A stretch of DNA of 64,000 nt from contig CAKQDA010000004.1 of the NCBI GenBank assembly GCA_934218695.1, forward strand, positions 51,312-115,311, in the 5' to 3' direction. The stretch comes from an uncultured Succinivibrio sp. Its GTDB lineage: Bacteria > Pseudomonadota > Gammaproteobacteria > Enterobacterales > Succinivibrionaceae. The notes beneath the pieces are model-generated. The model saw nothing but the letters and a program-made list of their open reading frames with translations. It did no database searches and was not told the DNA's origin. Numbering within the stretch: position 1 is the stretch's first letter; each line of letters starts with the position of its first letter. Below, piece after piece: positions 26,835 to 34,740 of this stretch. The translations under genes and the position numbers were made by a program.

Positions 26835-27776
26835 ATGGATAACATTTTAGACAGAATTGCTGCTGAAACAGATCTTACAAAGTCAGAGAGAAAAGTTGCT
26901 GCAACTATTCTTAAAAATCCAGCTCTCGTTGTAAACGAGAATATAGCTCAGTTAGCCAAAAGATCTGGAGTCTCAGAGCCTTCAATCTGCAGATTCTGCA
27001 GGCGCTTTGGGGCAGAGGGTTTTCCTGCCTTCAAACTCATTCTGAGTGCAACGGTTTCTTCGGAGAATTTAAAAAAGGTAGAGTCTGTAAAGCAAGGTGA
27101 TACGGTCGAAGATGTTATCTCAAAGGTAATAGGTGCAGCTAAAAATTCTGTATCAAGCACAGAACGTGCTGCAGATGAGGGTACTATTGCAAGGGCTATT
27201 GATGTAGTAAGTCAGTCCCGCCGTATTGTTGTCCTTTCACAGGGACTAACCTCTTTCATTGGTGTCGATTTTGTAAACAGAATGCTGAATTTAGGCTTCT
27301 TTTGCCAGTCTTATACAGACAGACAGTCAATGATGCTTGCTGTATCTTCATTACGGTCAGGAGATGTTGCTCTGGCAATTTCGGCAACAGGCAACAATAA
27401 GGATGTACTCGATGCAGTGCTTGAAGCAAAGTCCACAGGATGCTGTGTGTTGGCCATCTGTCCTGAACAGTCGCCTATCAGCGAAAGTGCCACTGTTCAC
27501 TTAAAATCAGCTGAAAGTGTAAGTCCTGAGGATGACAGTATCTTTGCTAACAGATTATCTTTAATGCTGTGTTCTCAGATCATAATCGGAGGCGTTGTTC
27601 TCAGAAGGGGAATAGCAATTTCTGATCTTAAGCCACAGTTAAGAGAAACAAGGCTTAAATCCTACGTTGGAATAGCAAGAGAAGCACCTGTAACAGCAGA
27701 ATCTGAAGATGAAAAAGACGACGGGTCATTAAAACCTGGAGCACCAATAACTACATTGGACTGGCACCCATACTGA
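26835..27776 (+). CDS. RpiR-family (HexR-like) transcriptional regulator
   Basis: A DNA-binding regulator with an N-terminal RpiR helix-turn-helix (about 1-77, TKSERKVAATIL and SVSEPSICRFCRRFG-like) and a C-terminal SIS sugar-phosphate-binding domain (about 125-255). It resembles HexR. The gene starts one base after the nagA stop, so it is probably co-transcribed and may sense an amino-sugar phosphate. The exact orthology to HexR is uncertain. It is the last ordinary gene before the mobile island. Confidence 0.85.
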   Translation: MDNILDRIAAETDLTKSERKVAATILKNPALVVNENIAQLAKRSGVSEPSICRFCRRFGAEGFPAFKLILSATVSSENLKKVESVKQGDTVEDVISKVIGAAKNSVSSTERAADEGTIARAIDVVSQSRRIVVLSQGLTSFIGVDFVNRMLNLGFFCQSYTDRQSMMLAVSSLRSGDVALAISATGNNKDVLDAVLEAKSTGCCVLAICPEQSPISESATVHLKSAESVSPEDDSIFANRLSLMLCSQIIIGGVVLRRGIAISDLKPQLRETRLKSYVGIAREAPVTAESEDEKDDGSLKPGAPITTLDWHPY

Positions 27777-27814
27777 GAATCAGATAGTTCTATCTCTGAC
27801 TGTATAACTTTTTA

Positions 27815-27822
27815 TAAAAAAT
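27815..27822. repeat. Left candidate target-site duplication
   Basis: TAAAAAAT next to the left inverted end. The copy at 31045-31052 is TAAAAATT, 7 of 8 identical. Eight bases is the length made by IS1595-family elements, but AT-rich matches of this kind can arise by chance. Confidence 0.45.
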
Positions 27823-27851
27823 CGCTCTGTTGTCCAACAAAGTTGATCTAA
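27823..27851 (+). repeat. Left terminal inverted repeat
   Basis: Starts CGCTCTGTTGT and matches the reverse complement of 31016-31044 at 24 of 29 positions. Confidence 0.75.
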
Positions 27852-27986
27852 ATCTTTAACTCATTGAAAAACCATCAAAAGCTTTCTAATTCATCAATAT
27901 TTATACATAAACAGAAAATTAGATTACTTCTTCAATCGGCATATTTTGAAAAGTAATAATACAAACATCTTCACAATTCAAAAGTA

Positions 27987-28021
27987 ATGTGACTTATAAT
28001 CCGTGGATATATAGTCAACAT
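27987..28021 (+). promoter_or_regulatory. C-box operator of the restriction-modification system
   Basis: The site begins ATGTGACTTATAATCCGTG and ends TATAGTCAACAT. It has two half-operators around GTG, as in C-boxes bound by controller proteins of the C.Esp1396I/C.AhdI type, which it matches closely from memory. It ends 35 bases before the controller ATG. By analogy, one dimer activates and a second represses controller-endonuclease transcription. Confidence 0.75.
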
Positions 28022-28056
28022 AAATTCAGTATTAACTTGATTTATGGAGTATTTAT

Positions 28057-28302
28057 ATGTCCATCAAAATTCAAGTTGGTCAACGAATTAGACAATTACG
28101 CATTTCAAAAGGAATATCTCAAGAAAAACTAGCTTTAGAAGTTGGTTTAGATCGCACATACATAACATCTGTTGAAAATGGAAAACGTAATATCTCAGTT
28201 GTCAATTTAGAGAAAATTTGGACTTTCTTTGAACTTACTCCATCTCAATTTTTTGATTCGGAGTTATTTAAAGAAAATGGAGAAAAAAGAGTCACCTTAT
28301 GA
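28057..28302 (+). CDS. Restriction-modification controller protein (XRE HTH)
   Basis: An 81-residue protein made of one XRE-type helix-turn-helix domain: GQRIRQLRISKGISQEKLA, then LDRTYITSVENGKRNISVVNLEKI. Size and sequence match C proteins that time endonuclease expression so that methylation comes first. GGAG precedes the ATG. Its 3' end overlaps the endonuclease start, as in other C-R operons, and the C-box lies just upstream. Confidence 0.88.
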   Translation: MSIKIQVGQRIRQLRISKGISQEKLALEVGLDRTYITSVENGKRNISVVNLEKIWTFFELTPSQFFDSELFKENGEKRVTL

Positions 28303-29032
28303 TGGAGTAGATTTACATGAATACTCTGCAATAACAAATAAACTTATAGATTCTCATCCTCTAAGGTCTGATGAGATTGTAGAGTTGTGTGAGCAAGCGT
28401 GGTCTCTAGTATGGTCAACAAAAATAGGTACTAATCATATTTGTCTGTCATTAAGAGATATTAACCCCCCAGCAACTATCATAGGATATTTCTTTGAGAA
28501 GATATTTTGTAAATTATTAAATAGCAAATACCCTAATACTTGGAGAAATGGGAAACAACTTGACGAAAAAGATGTTGTTAATATTAAATTCCAAGAATAC
28601 TCTTTTGAAATTAAGACATCAGGTCAGTTTTCCACAAAAATATATGGAAATCGATCATATGGAAAAAAAATTGAAGGGAACAATAAAAAAGATAAGTCAG
28701 GGTACTATTTAACGATTAATTTTTTTAAAGATAAATTAGAACTAATAAGATTTGGATGGATAGATCATTCAGACTGGGCTTCTCAAAAAAGTGAATCAGG
28801 TCAGCAATCACATTTGAATCAAACTGTTTACGATTATAAATTAAAGATATTAAAAGGAGATTATTTAAAACAAACTGACAATGAGTTGCTTTTTGGAAAG
28901 TCCAAAAAGATAAACCTAGAATTAAAGAAACTAGGTTTAACTTGTTTTGATATTGTTGAGTGTTGCAATTTTGATTTTAGCAACAGCTTGAAAAATAAAA
29001 TAAATTACATAAAAACGCTTATTCACAACTGA
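28277..29032 (+). CDS. Type II restriction endonuclease, probably ScaI-like
   Basis: The 251-residue product follows and overlaps the controller gene. A PD-(D/E)XK-type site is likely, with Asp99 (EKDVVNI), then Glu111 and Lys113 in SFEIKTSG. NRSYGKK, KSGYYLTINF and RFGWIDHSDW resemble the ScaI endonuclease family as I recall it; ScaI cuts AGTACT. The start is uncertain: the open frame reaches back to 28229, but the ATG at 28277 gives the natural N-terminus. Its place beside a controller and a methyltransferase supports the endonuclease role even if the specificity is wrong. Confidence 0.75.
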   Translation: MEKKESPYDGVDLHEYSAITNKLIDSHPLRSDEIVELCEQAWSLVWSTKIGTNHICLSLRDINPPATIIGYFFEKIFCKLLNSKYPNTWRNGKQLDEKDVVNIKFQEYSFEIKTSGQFSTKIYGNRSYGKKIEGNNKKDKSGYYLTINFFKDKLELIRFGWIDHSDWASQKSESGQQSHLNQTVYDYKLKILKGDYLKQTDNELLFGKSKKINLELKKLGLTCFDIVECCNFDFSNSLKNKINYIKTLIHN

Positions 29033-29061
29033 TTTTTTTTAATTCATCGAATTGTGAATAA
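29019..29061. terminator. Convergent hairpin between endonuclease and methyltransferase
   Basis: TTATTCACAA at 29019-29028 and TTGTGAATAA at 29052-29061 are perfect inverted copies around a 23-base T-rich loop, placed where the two convergent transcripts meet. Confidence 0.6.
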
Positions 29062-29073
29062 TCTCAATTGCTA

Positions 29074-29904
29074 TCATTCAGAGATAACGTTGTCGTATGT
29101 TTTTACTCTGTCATATGACATTTCACAATATTCTTGTTTTATTTCAAATCCTATTGCATATCGATTATTTTTTAAGGCACATTCCATAGACGAACCAGAG
29201 CCTAAAAAAGGATCTAAAACAATTTCATTTATGTTTGAAAATCCTTTTATTACTCTTTCACATAAATCTAACGGAAACTGAGCCGGATGGTTGCATCTTT
29301 CCTTTGAAGCTCTATTAGTTCCTGATGTAACTTTAGCAATTTGCCAAACATCAGAAGGATTTTTACCTATTGTATTATTTCTCAATTTTCCTTTTTTCTT
29401 TTGATTTGGGTACAAGACATTAGGATCTCTGATATCATCTAAATTAAATGTATAGTTTTTGCTTGATTTTACGTACCACAAAACCTTTTCATTTCTAGGA
29501 GACAAATAGTTTTTACATGCAACTCCCGCACCGTAATTCCAAACTATTTCCTGTTGAAGGTAGAAAGGAATTTTATCCCATATCAAATATGGTATAGGTA
29601 TCGCTCTAGCTTTATTATCTAAACTTACATATCCTACGTTTAGCAAAAAAGCTCCATCTAAACTTATGGATTCATATGATGATTTTATCCATTGTTCAGT
29701 CCATTTTAGGTATTCTTGTATGGGCATTACTTTTTCGTAACTTTTTCCTATATTGTAAGGCGGAGATGTAAATAAAAGATTAATAGAGTTCTTAGGTATT
29801 CTTTTTAATAATTCAAGTGAATCTGAGTTAAAGATCGCAAAACGTTCTCCTTTAAATAAAGGAGAACCAATTTTTTTTATTATATTTTCAAACTGTTCAT
29901 TCAT
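29074..29904 (-). CDS. Type II DNA methyltransferase (N4-cytosine type, beta class)
   Basis: A 276-residue SAM-dependent methyltransferase. The catalytic motif IV TSPPYN is at 46-51 and the SAM-binding motif I DPFLGSG at 231-237, the beta-class order. Ser-Pro-Pro-Tyr rather than Asp/Asn-Pro-Pro-Tyr points to N4-cytosine modification. It faces the endonuclease gene tail to tail, and starts 15 bases after the end of the transposase remnant, in the same direction. It should protect the host from the neighbouring enzyme. Confidence 0.9.
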   Translation of the reverse strand: MNEQFENIIKKIGSPLFKGERFAIFNSDSLELLKRIPKNSINLLFTSPPYNIGKSYEKVMPIQEYLKWTEQWIKSSYESISLDGAFLLNVGYVSLDNKARAIPIPYLIWDKIPFYLQQEIVWNYGAGVACKNYLSPRNEKVLWYVKSSKNYTFNLDDIRDPNVLYPNQKKKGKLRNNTIGKNPSDVWQIAKVTSGTNRASKERCNHPAQFPLDLCERVIKGFSNINEIVLDPFLGSGSSMECALKNNRYAIGFEIKQEYCEMSYDRVKTYDNVISE

Positions 29905-29919
29905 TTTTATTTTTTCTTT

Positions 29920-30974
29920 TTAAACAGGAATAGCAGATCTAAATTTTATCATAGATCCTCTAGTCAAACATTTCGTGCTAAACACGAAATCCTCTAATAT
30001 ATTTAGCTTATTTATATCAGAATCTTTGTAAAAGTTAACAAAGTTATTGTACACAATATAATTGTTAAGATATTTAGTAGCAACACCTTTGAAATAATGA
30101 TAGGTAAGTCTTTTCAGTTCTGAATGATAACTGTTTACAGTCTGAATATTAAAAGCACCTGACTTATGTTTTCCTCTAGGGATTCTTACATGAGTTCACT
30201 CATTCTTAAATGCTATCTTTTGATAGCCTTTTAGAGAATCAGTTACAAAGACTGATCCTTGCTCAATTCTACCATCAGTAACTTTTTCTAAATCTTGAAC
30301 TTTAGGTTTTCCTAAATTAGATATTTTACCATTGACATTCCATCATGATTTACCATAGATGGTACACATACCTGTTCACAGGAAAAAACTCGTATAGAGT
30401 TGGAATGTCCTCTATGTCTACTCTCACGAGGGATCTCAAAATTTGACCTTTTAGAACCTTTAAAACTTATAGGATAGAAAGTTTCATCACTCTCTACTAT
30501 ACTCTTTAGGGTAACATCTGACTGCATATTTTGAAGAGCATCTAAGATTTTATGTCTCCAATTAAATGCAGTATGCAGATTTATATTACATATCTCAGCG
30601 CATTTTCTTAGAGAAAACTTATTGATCATACATTCACAGAACAGTTTCCAAGTTTCCAAATCTTTTTTTGTTGAAAACAGTATGGTATTGGTTGAAATAC
30701 TGAAGATTTTTCCACAATCCTTACACTTAAACTTTTGAACATTGCCATTTCTGCCATATTTAACTACGTTATGACTTTGGCAATGAGGGCAATCTGGACT
30801 ATCAGGTAATGGATTTTTAGAATGTTTTAGAACTATTTCATTCTGATTATCTGATGATTTAATCTTTTGATTAGGTTTATCAGCTTTGAGGTATTTGAGG
30901 AACTCAGATTTTTCATGGTCTGATAAGTTTTCAAACATCTGAGTAATGATTGATATTTGATCCATAATAATCAA
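29920..30974 (-). pseudogene. IS1595-like transposase, frameshifted and with a stop
   Basis: The first 220 codons (from 30974) hold a zinc ribbon (CPHC, CKDCG), the SLRKCAEICNINLHTAFNWR helix-turn-helix and the first catalytic Asp in ESDET. The frame is lost near 30,341. In the next frame the protein continues with VTDSLKGYQ (second Asp) and VNSYHSELKR, then FKGVATKYLNNYI, and ends at 29920. A TGA at 30196-30198 breaks this part too. Two lesions mean it is inactive. It belongs to the transposon that carries the restriction system. Confidence 0.8.
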
Positions 30975-31015
30975 CCTCTCTATCTTTCTATAAATATTAT
31001 AATCTGTTAGAAAGG

Positions 31016-31044
31016 TTATATCAACTATTTTCTACAACAGAGCG
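31016..31044 (-). repeat. Right terminal inverted repeat
   Basis: Reverse-complement partner of 27823-27851, ending in ACAACAGAGCG on the plus strand. Confidence 0.75.
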
Positions 31045-31052
31045 TAAAAATT
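31045..31052. repeat. Right candidate target-site duplication
   Basis: TAAAAATT, 7 of 8 bases equal to the left flank at 27815-27822. Confidence 0.45.
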
Positions 31053-32804
31053 AAACTATAAAAAATTAAATTTAAGCTTATACAGAATACCGCTAGTTTT
31101 AATACATTTTTTTATGAAAGCCTGAAAGTAGCTCAGATCCAATAAGACAAATAAAGATCCGACCTTCCTTAGAAAGTCTAAAAAAGCACTAAGACTCAAG
31201 CAGTTATAAAATAGCTATGTTTGCAACGAAGCAGATCTTTTTCGCTTATTAGTACCAAAGATCTTCGTAACATAGCCATTAGAACTGTCCTGAATTTCAA
31301 TATCATCACAGATGTAGCCAACGTCTCTAAGACCAGCAACAGCTTGTACAGCTTTGCAGAACCTATGTTCTTTCAAGACGGGCCTGTACTGTTCCTGATA
31401 TGCAGTTCCATGAGTCAGAATGCTAAAAATGATGCGACACATTTTATGGGCTAGTGCAACATTCGCCTTCTTTGTGCCACGTCTTTCTTTGAACCTCTGG
31501 TGAACCTCATGAAGGAAACCTTTCTTCATAAGAGCGATGCCTGAAGCATCTTCAACCAGAAGAACCTTAAGGTACTTATTGCCAGGAGTAGTTCTGCCAG
31601 AGTATTTTTTACCGGCAGACTCATTATTACCAGGAGCAAGACCAATCCATTTACAAAAGCGTCTTATGGACGTGAATTGGGAAAGATCATCTCCAAGTTC
31701 ACAGGTAATCCCCATAGCAGTAATGTCTTTGATACCAGGAATTGAACAAAGCAACTTCATAGGATGAGTATAAGGTTTAAGCTTATCTCTCAGATTGGCT
31801 TCAGCCTCTGCTATCTGTGCATCAAGGAATTTAATGTGTTCCATATTTTGTCTGATTGCAAACCAGACGTCGCTCTCCATATCAGCCTGCAGGGCATCAA
31901 AGATTTGCTGAGGTTTAGCCTTGAGTTTACCTCGAGAACTGGAGATTATATCAACGATATGATCGTAAAGAATCTTCCCATGTTCACCACTGATTAGGCA
32001 TTCAATGATTTTAGTAGCTTTCTTACCGCGGATATCGCAGAATACACTTGAAGCTCTACAGCCAACCTGACACAACTGCTTGTGCATGATGTTAATGAAC
32101 TTCTTTCTGGACATCTTCAGTGTAAAGAAAGATCGCCATAAACATCGAAGCTGTCTTATTTCTTTTGCTGGGACAAATGAAGCCCTATAGGTTCCCTGTC
32201 TTGCATCCTCAGCCAAATGAATGGCATCAGCCAAATCTGTTTTACTACCTCTCTTGTTTTTAACGTCACGGGCATTTACAACTACAAGCTCTTTATTGGT
32301 AAAACCAACGTTTTCCAATGATTCATATAAGGATTGCCAGTAAACACCTGTTGATTCCATGATAAGAACCTCAGCACCTTTTTCCTTACACCAGACTGCA
32401 AAAGCCTCAAGTTCAGGTTTTGATGCTCCAGACGACTAGGTCTCAGTAACTAAATTGTTACTACCGTACTCACAGTTCTGATAAACTGTAACAATCAGAT
32501 TGGAATGCACGTCTATTCCTATGGCACTTTTGTGGAGTGCGTGAAATGTTGCAAGGTTTTCACGCTTCTTATGTGCTACACTCATAGAGCCTCCTATATT
32601 TAGGAAGGTTGATGACAATTGATGATCTTTCTCTGAATGGGTCCATAAGGAAACGTGAATTACATATTTGCCAAAAACAAATCTGTATTCTGTTTTTTTA
32701 TGCGAAATCGTTGATAGGTTTACAACGTCATCATGCTGTTGTACAGCGATAGCACCCGCCATAATTTTTTTACGGAGACGGAAGCTCTCAAAAAAAAACC
32801 ACAT
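31053..32804 (-). mobile_element. IS110-family insertion sequence (ends not defined)
   Basis: A transposase of the IS110 type fills 31215-32585 on the minus strand. IS110 elements have no inverted ends, so I cannot fix the borders; the given ones are approximate. About 200 bases of non-coding sequence precede the transposase (32586-32790), where IS110-group elements encode their bridge RNA. A short hairpin, ACAAC and GTTGT at 32722-32742, lies there. Confidence 0.6.
31215..32585 (-). pseudogene. IS110-family transposase with one amber stop
   Basis: Starting at the ATG at 32585 (AGGAGG upstream), the protein has the RuvC-like N-terminal domain (SAIGIDVHSN, then IMESTGVYWQSLYE and GSKTDLADAIHLAE) and the C-terminal Transposase_20 domain (LLCSIPGIKDITAM, then FCKWIGLAPGNNESAG with the catalytic serine region). 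One TAG at 32436-32438 interrupts the same frame after about 50 codons. All else is intact, so the change is recent, or the stop is suppressed. Confidence 0.85.
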
Positions 32805-33000
32805 GGACCGAGAAGGATCATCATTTTAAGAATAGATGATTTTTATAAGAAGTGTAGTTGAGCGAAGAATGCCTCGCTTTCATTAGCTGTTGTGAACGAA
32901 CTCTCCGCTCATGTTATTTTTTTTCAAATGCAGCAACGAAGTAGACATCACGTAACGTAAAAACTTTTCTATACAATCTGTACGCGCTGCAGGAGATTAG

Positions 33001-33150
33001 GAGTTTGAAAAGACAGCAAATGCAGGTTCCTTTGAAAATTTCTGTACAAGAAAGCTGATTTATATTGATAAAACGGAAGATATATATATTCTACTTGATA
33101 CTGAAGAAAGAGTTTTTACTTCACGAGAAGCAGTTCTGGTAAATTATTAA
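33001..33150 (+). pseudogene. Fragment of an AAA-ATPase/PD-(D/E)XK family gene
   Basis: Fifty codons match the N-terminus of the family seen intact at 38,317: SFENFCTRKLIYIDKTEDIY then LLDTEERVFTSR. The P-loop that should follow (RPRRFGK) is missing and the frame ends soon after. It is a remnant left at the edge of the mobile island. Confidence 0.65.
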
Positions 33151-33184
33151 ATTCAGATACTATAGCCTACTTATTTGAAACGTG

Positions 33185-33223
33185 AAATTAAAAAGCTCTG
33201 CAGTTTTGATACCTACAGAGCTT
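33185..33223 (-). terminator. Terminator of glgCA
   Basis: AAGCTCTG at 33193-33200 pairs with CAGAGCTT at 33216-33223. On the minus strand TTTTTAATTT follows. Confidence 0.75.
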
Positions 33224-33256
33224 AAAATTTTAAGGAATAAACTGTTTATGAGAGTA

Positions 33257-34723
33257 TTACCATTTTGGCTTTTTTAAGGCACTCTTATAAAGTTCTATGT
33301 ACTTCTTGCAGGAATCAGACCAGTTGAACCGTATTCTCATCGCATTCTGTTTAATGCGTTTCATTTCTGCAGGATCTTCAAGGTAAAGTATTAAAGTACG
33401 ACGCAAGCAGGAGAGCAATTCTTCAGAACTTGGATCAAAGAACATAAAACCGTTGCCGTTTACTCTATCCTGATCATAGTCTATTACGGTGTCTTTCAGT
33501 CCACCAACAGCTCTTACAATAGGTAGTGTTCCATAGGCCAGTGAGTAGATCTGGTTCAGTCCGCATGGTTCAAAAATAGATGGCATCAGGAAGAAGTCAG
33601 ATCCAGCCTCAATCTGATGTGCCAGCATATTGTCATATACAGGCTGAAAAATCATTTTCCCAGGATGTCTGTTGGCGATTTCAGTCATCTGTTGCTGTAA
33701 GTAAGGATCACCTGTTCCTTCAATTACAATCTGAACTTTGTGCTGTAGGAATCGGTCCAGGATAGGGATTAAAAGGCCAATGCCCTTCTGATCGGTAAGT
33801 CTTGCAACCATACCGTACATTGGGGTATCTCCCATTTCCAGACCCAATTTTCTTTGTAGCAGGTACTTTCCAAGAACCTTCTGATCAAGATCTTTTACAT
33901 CATATCTGATGCGCAGTAGCTGATCTGTAGCAGGATCCCAGTCAGAATAGTCACAGCCGTTAACAATACCAGAAAGATCCTGCTGTCTGTCAAGATAGTT
34001 CTGAGTCATTCCATGTCCACCCAAATAGGTGGTAAGTTCGCTTGCATAACCTGGGCTTACGGTGTTGATTTTATCGGCGTAGAAAACACCGCATTTTAGA
34101 AAATTGATATACGAACCCTGTGTGATTTTGTCATTATATATGCGGGCAATTTCAGGCAGAATAGAAATCTGTGATCTGTCAAATGCTCCCTGGAAGGCTC
34201 CGTTATGAATGGTAAGAACAGAACGGGCTCTGGAGAGGTAAGGATCGTTAGCATATTTAATGCGCATCAGCATTGGAGCAATACCTGTGTGCCAGTCATT
34301 GCAGTGCAGAATATCAAACCAGTAGTTTAAGTGCTTGCATGCATCAAGTACAGCTGCAGAGAAAAAAGCAAATCTTTCTCCGTTGTCTGCGTAAGCCTGA
34401 TTGTTGTCTCCATACATTGATGTTCTGTCAAAATATTTAGGACAGTCAACAAGCCAAACTTCAACTAACTTATTAAGGTATGTTTTTCTGATTGAATAGG
34501 GGATGCGAAGCTTTTCATCTGGATTATTTTCATTTAAAACACCACGTGCTATGACCTCAAGTTTGTCATAATCCTTGATAGTGGTATAGCATGGCATGGC
34601 AACCCTGACATCATGACCTTCTGCCTGCAGCTGTAAAGGCAATGCCTTTGCAACATCTGCAAGACCGCCAGATTTCATGATGCCTGCAACTTCTGATGAT
34701 AGTAATAAGATGTTCACAGGCAA
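33257..34723 (-). CDS. glgA: Glycogen synthase
   Basis: GlgA extends alpha-1,4-glucan from ADP-glucose (GT5, GT-B fold). The N-terminal ADP-glucose motif is KSGGLADVAKALP from Lys17. The C-terminal half has MPSIFEPCGLNQIYSLAYG, the retaining-transferase motif. The 488 residues are normal. It lies 17 bases after glgC in one operon. Confidence 0.96.
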   Translation of the reverse strand: MPVNILLLSSEVAGIMKSGGLADVAKALPLQLQAEGHDVRVAMPCYTTIKDYDKLEVIARGVLNENNPDEKLRIPYSIRKTYLNKLVEVWLVDCPKYFDRTSMYGDNNQAYADNGERFAFFSAAVLDACKHLNYWFDILHCNDWHTGIAPMLMRIKYANDPYLSRARSVLTIHNGAFQGAFDRSQISILPEIARIYNDKITQGSYINFLKCGVFYADKINTVSPGYASELTTYLGGHGMTQNYLDRQQDLSGIVNGCDYSDWDPATDQLLRIRYDVKDLDQKVLGKYLLQRKLGLEMGDTPMYGMVARLTDQKGIGLLIPILDRFLQHKVQIVIEGTGDPYLQQQMTEIANRHPGKMIFQPVYDNMLAHQIEAGSDFFLMPSIFEPCGLNQIYSLAYGTLPIVRAVGGLKDTVIDYDQDRVNGNGFMFFDPSSEELLSCLRRTLILYLEDPAEMKRIKQNAMRIRFNWSDSCKKYIELYKSALKKPKW

Positions 34724-34740
34724 CCCCTTATTTATTGTAT

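Larger units (their letters stand above)
27823..31044. mobile_element. IS1595-like transposon carrying a complete restriction-modification system
   Basis: The ends are inverted copies. Both begin CGCTCTGTTGT, and positions 20-25 (GTTGAT) and 27-29 also match, 24 of the first 29 bases in all (27823-27851 and 31016-31044). Inside lie a controller gene, an endonuclease, a methyltransferase and a transposase remnant, the last one near the right end. Near-identical 8-bp sequences flank it. The interior is visibly more AT-rich than the chromosome. Because the transposase is broken, the unit is probably now immobile unless helped in trans. Confidence 0.75.

Noticed and set aside
27783..27812. Terminator after the RpiR-type regulator
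   Set aside because: AGATAG and CTATCT are only two bases apart, too close for a normal loop, so I do not call it despite the T-rich tail.
32436..32438. TAG in the IS110 transposase as programmed readthrough
   Set aside because: IS110 transposases are normally made from a single frame; a simple mutation is the more likely explanation, though suppression cannot be excluded.
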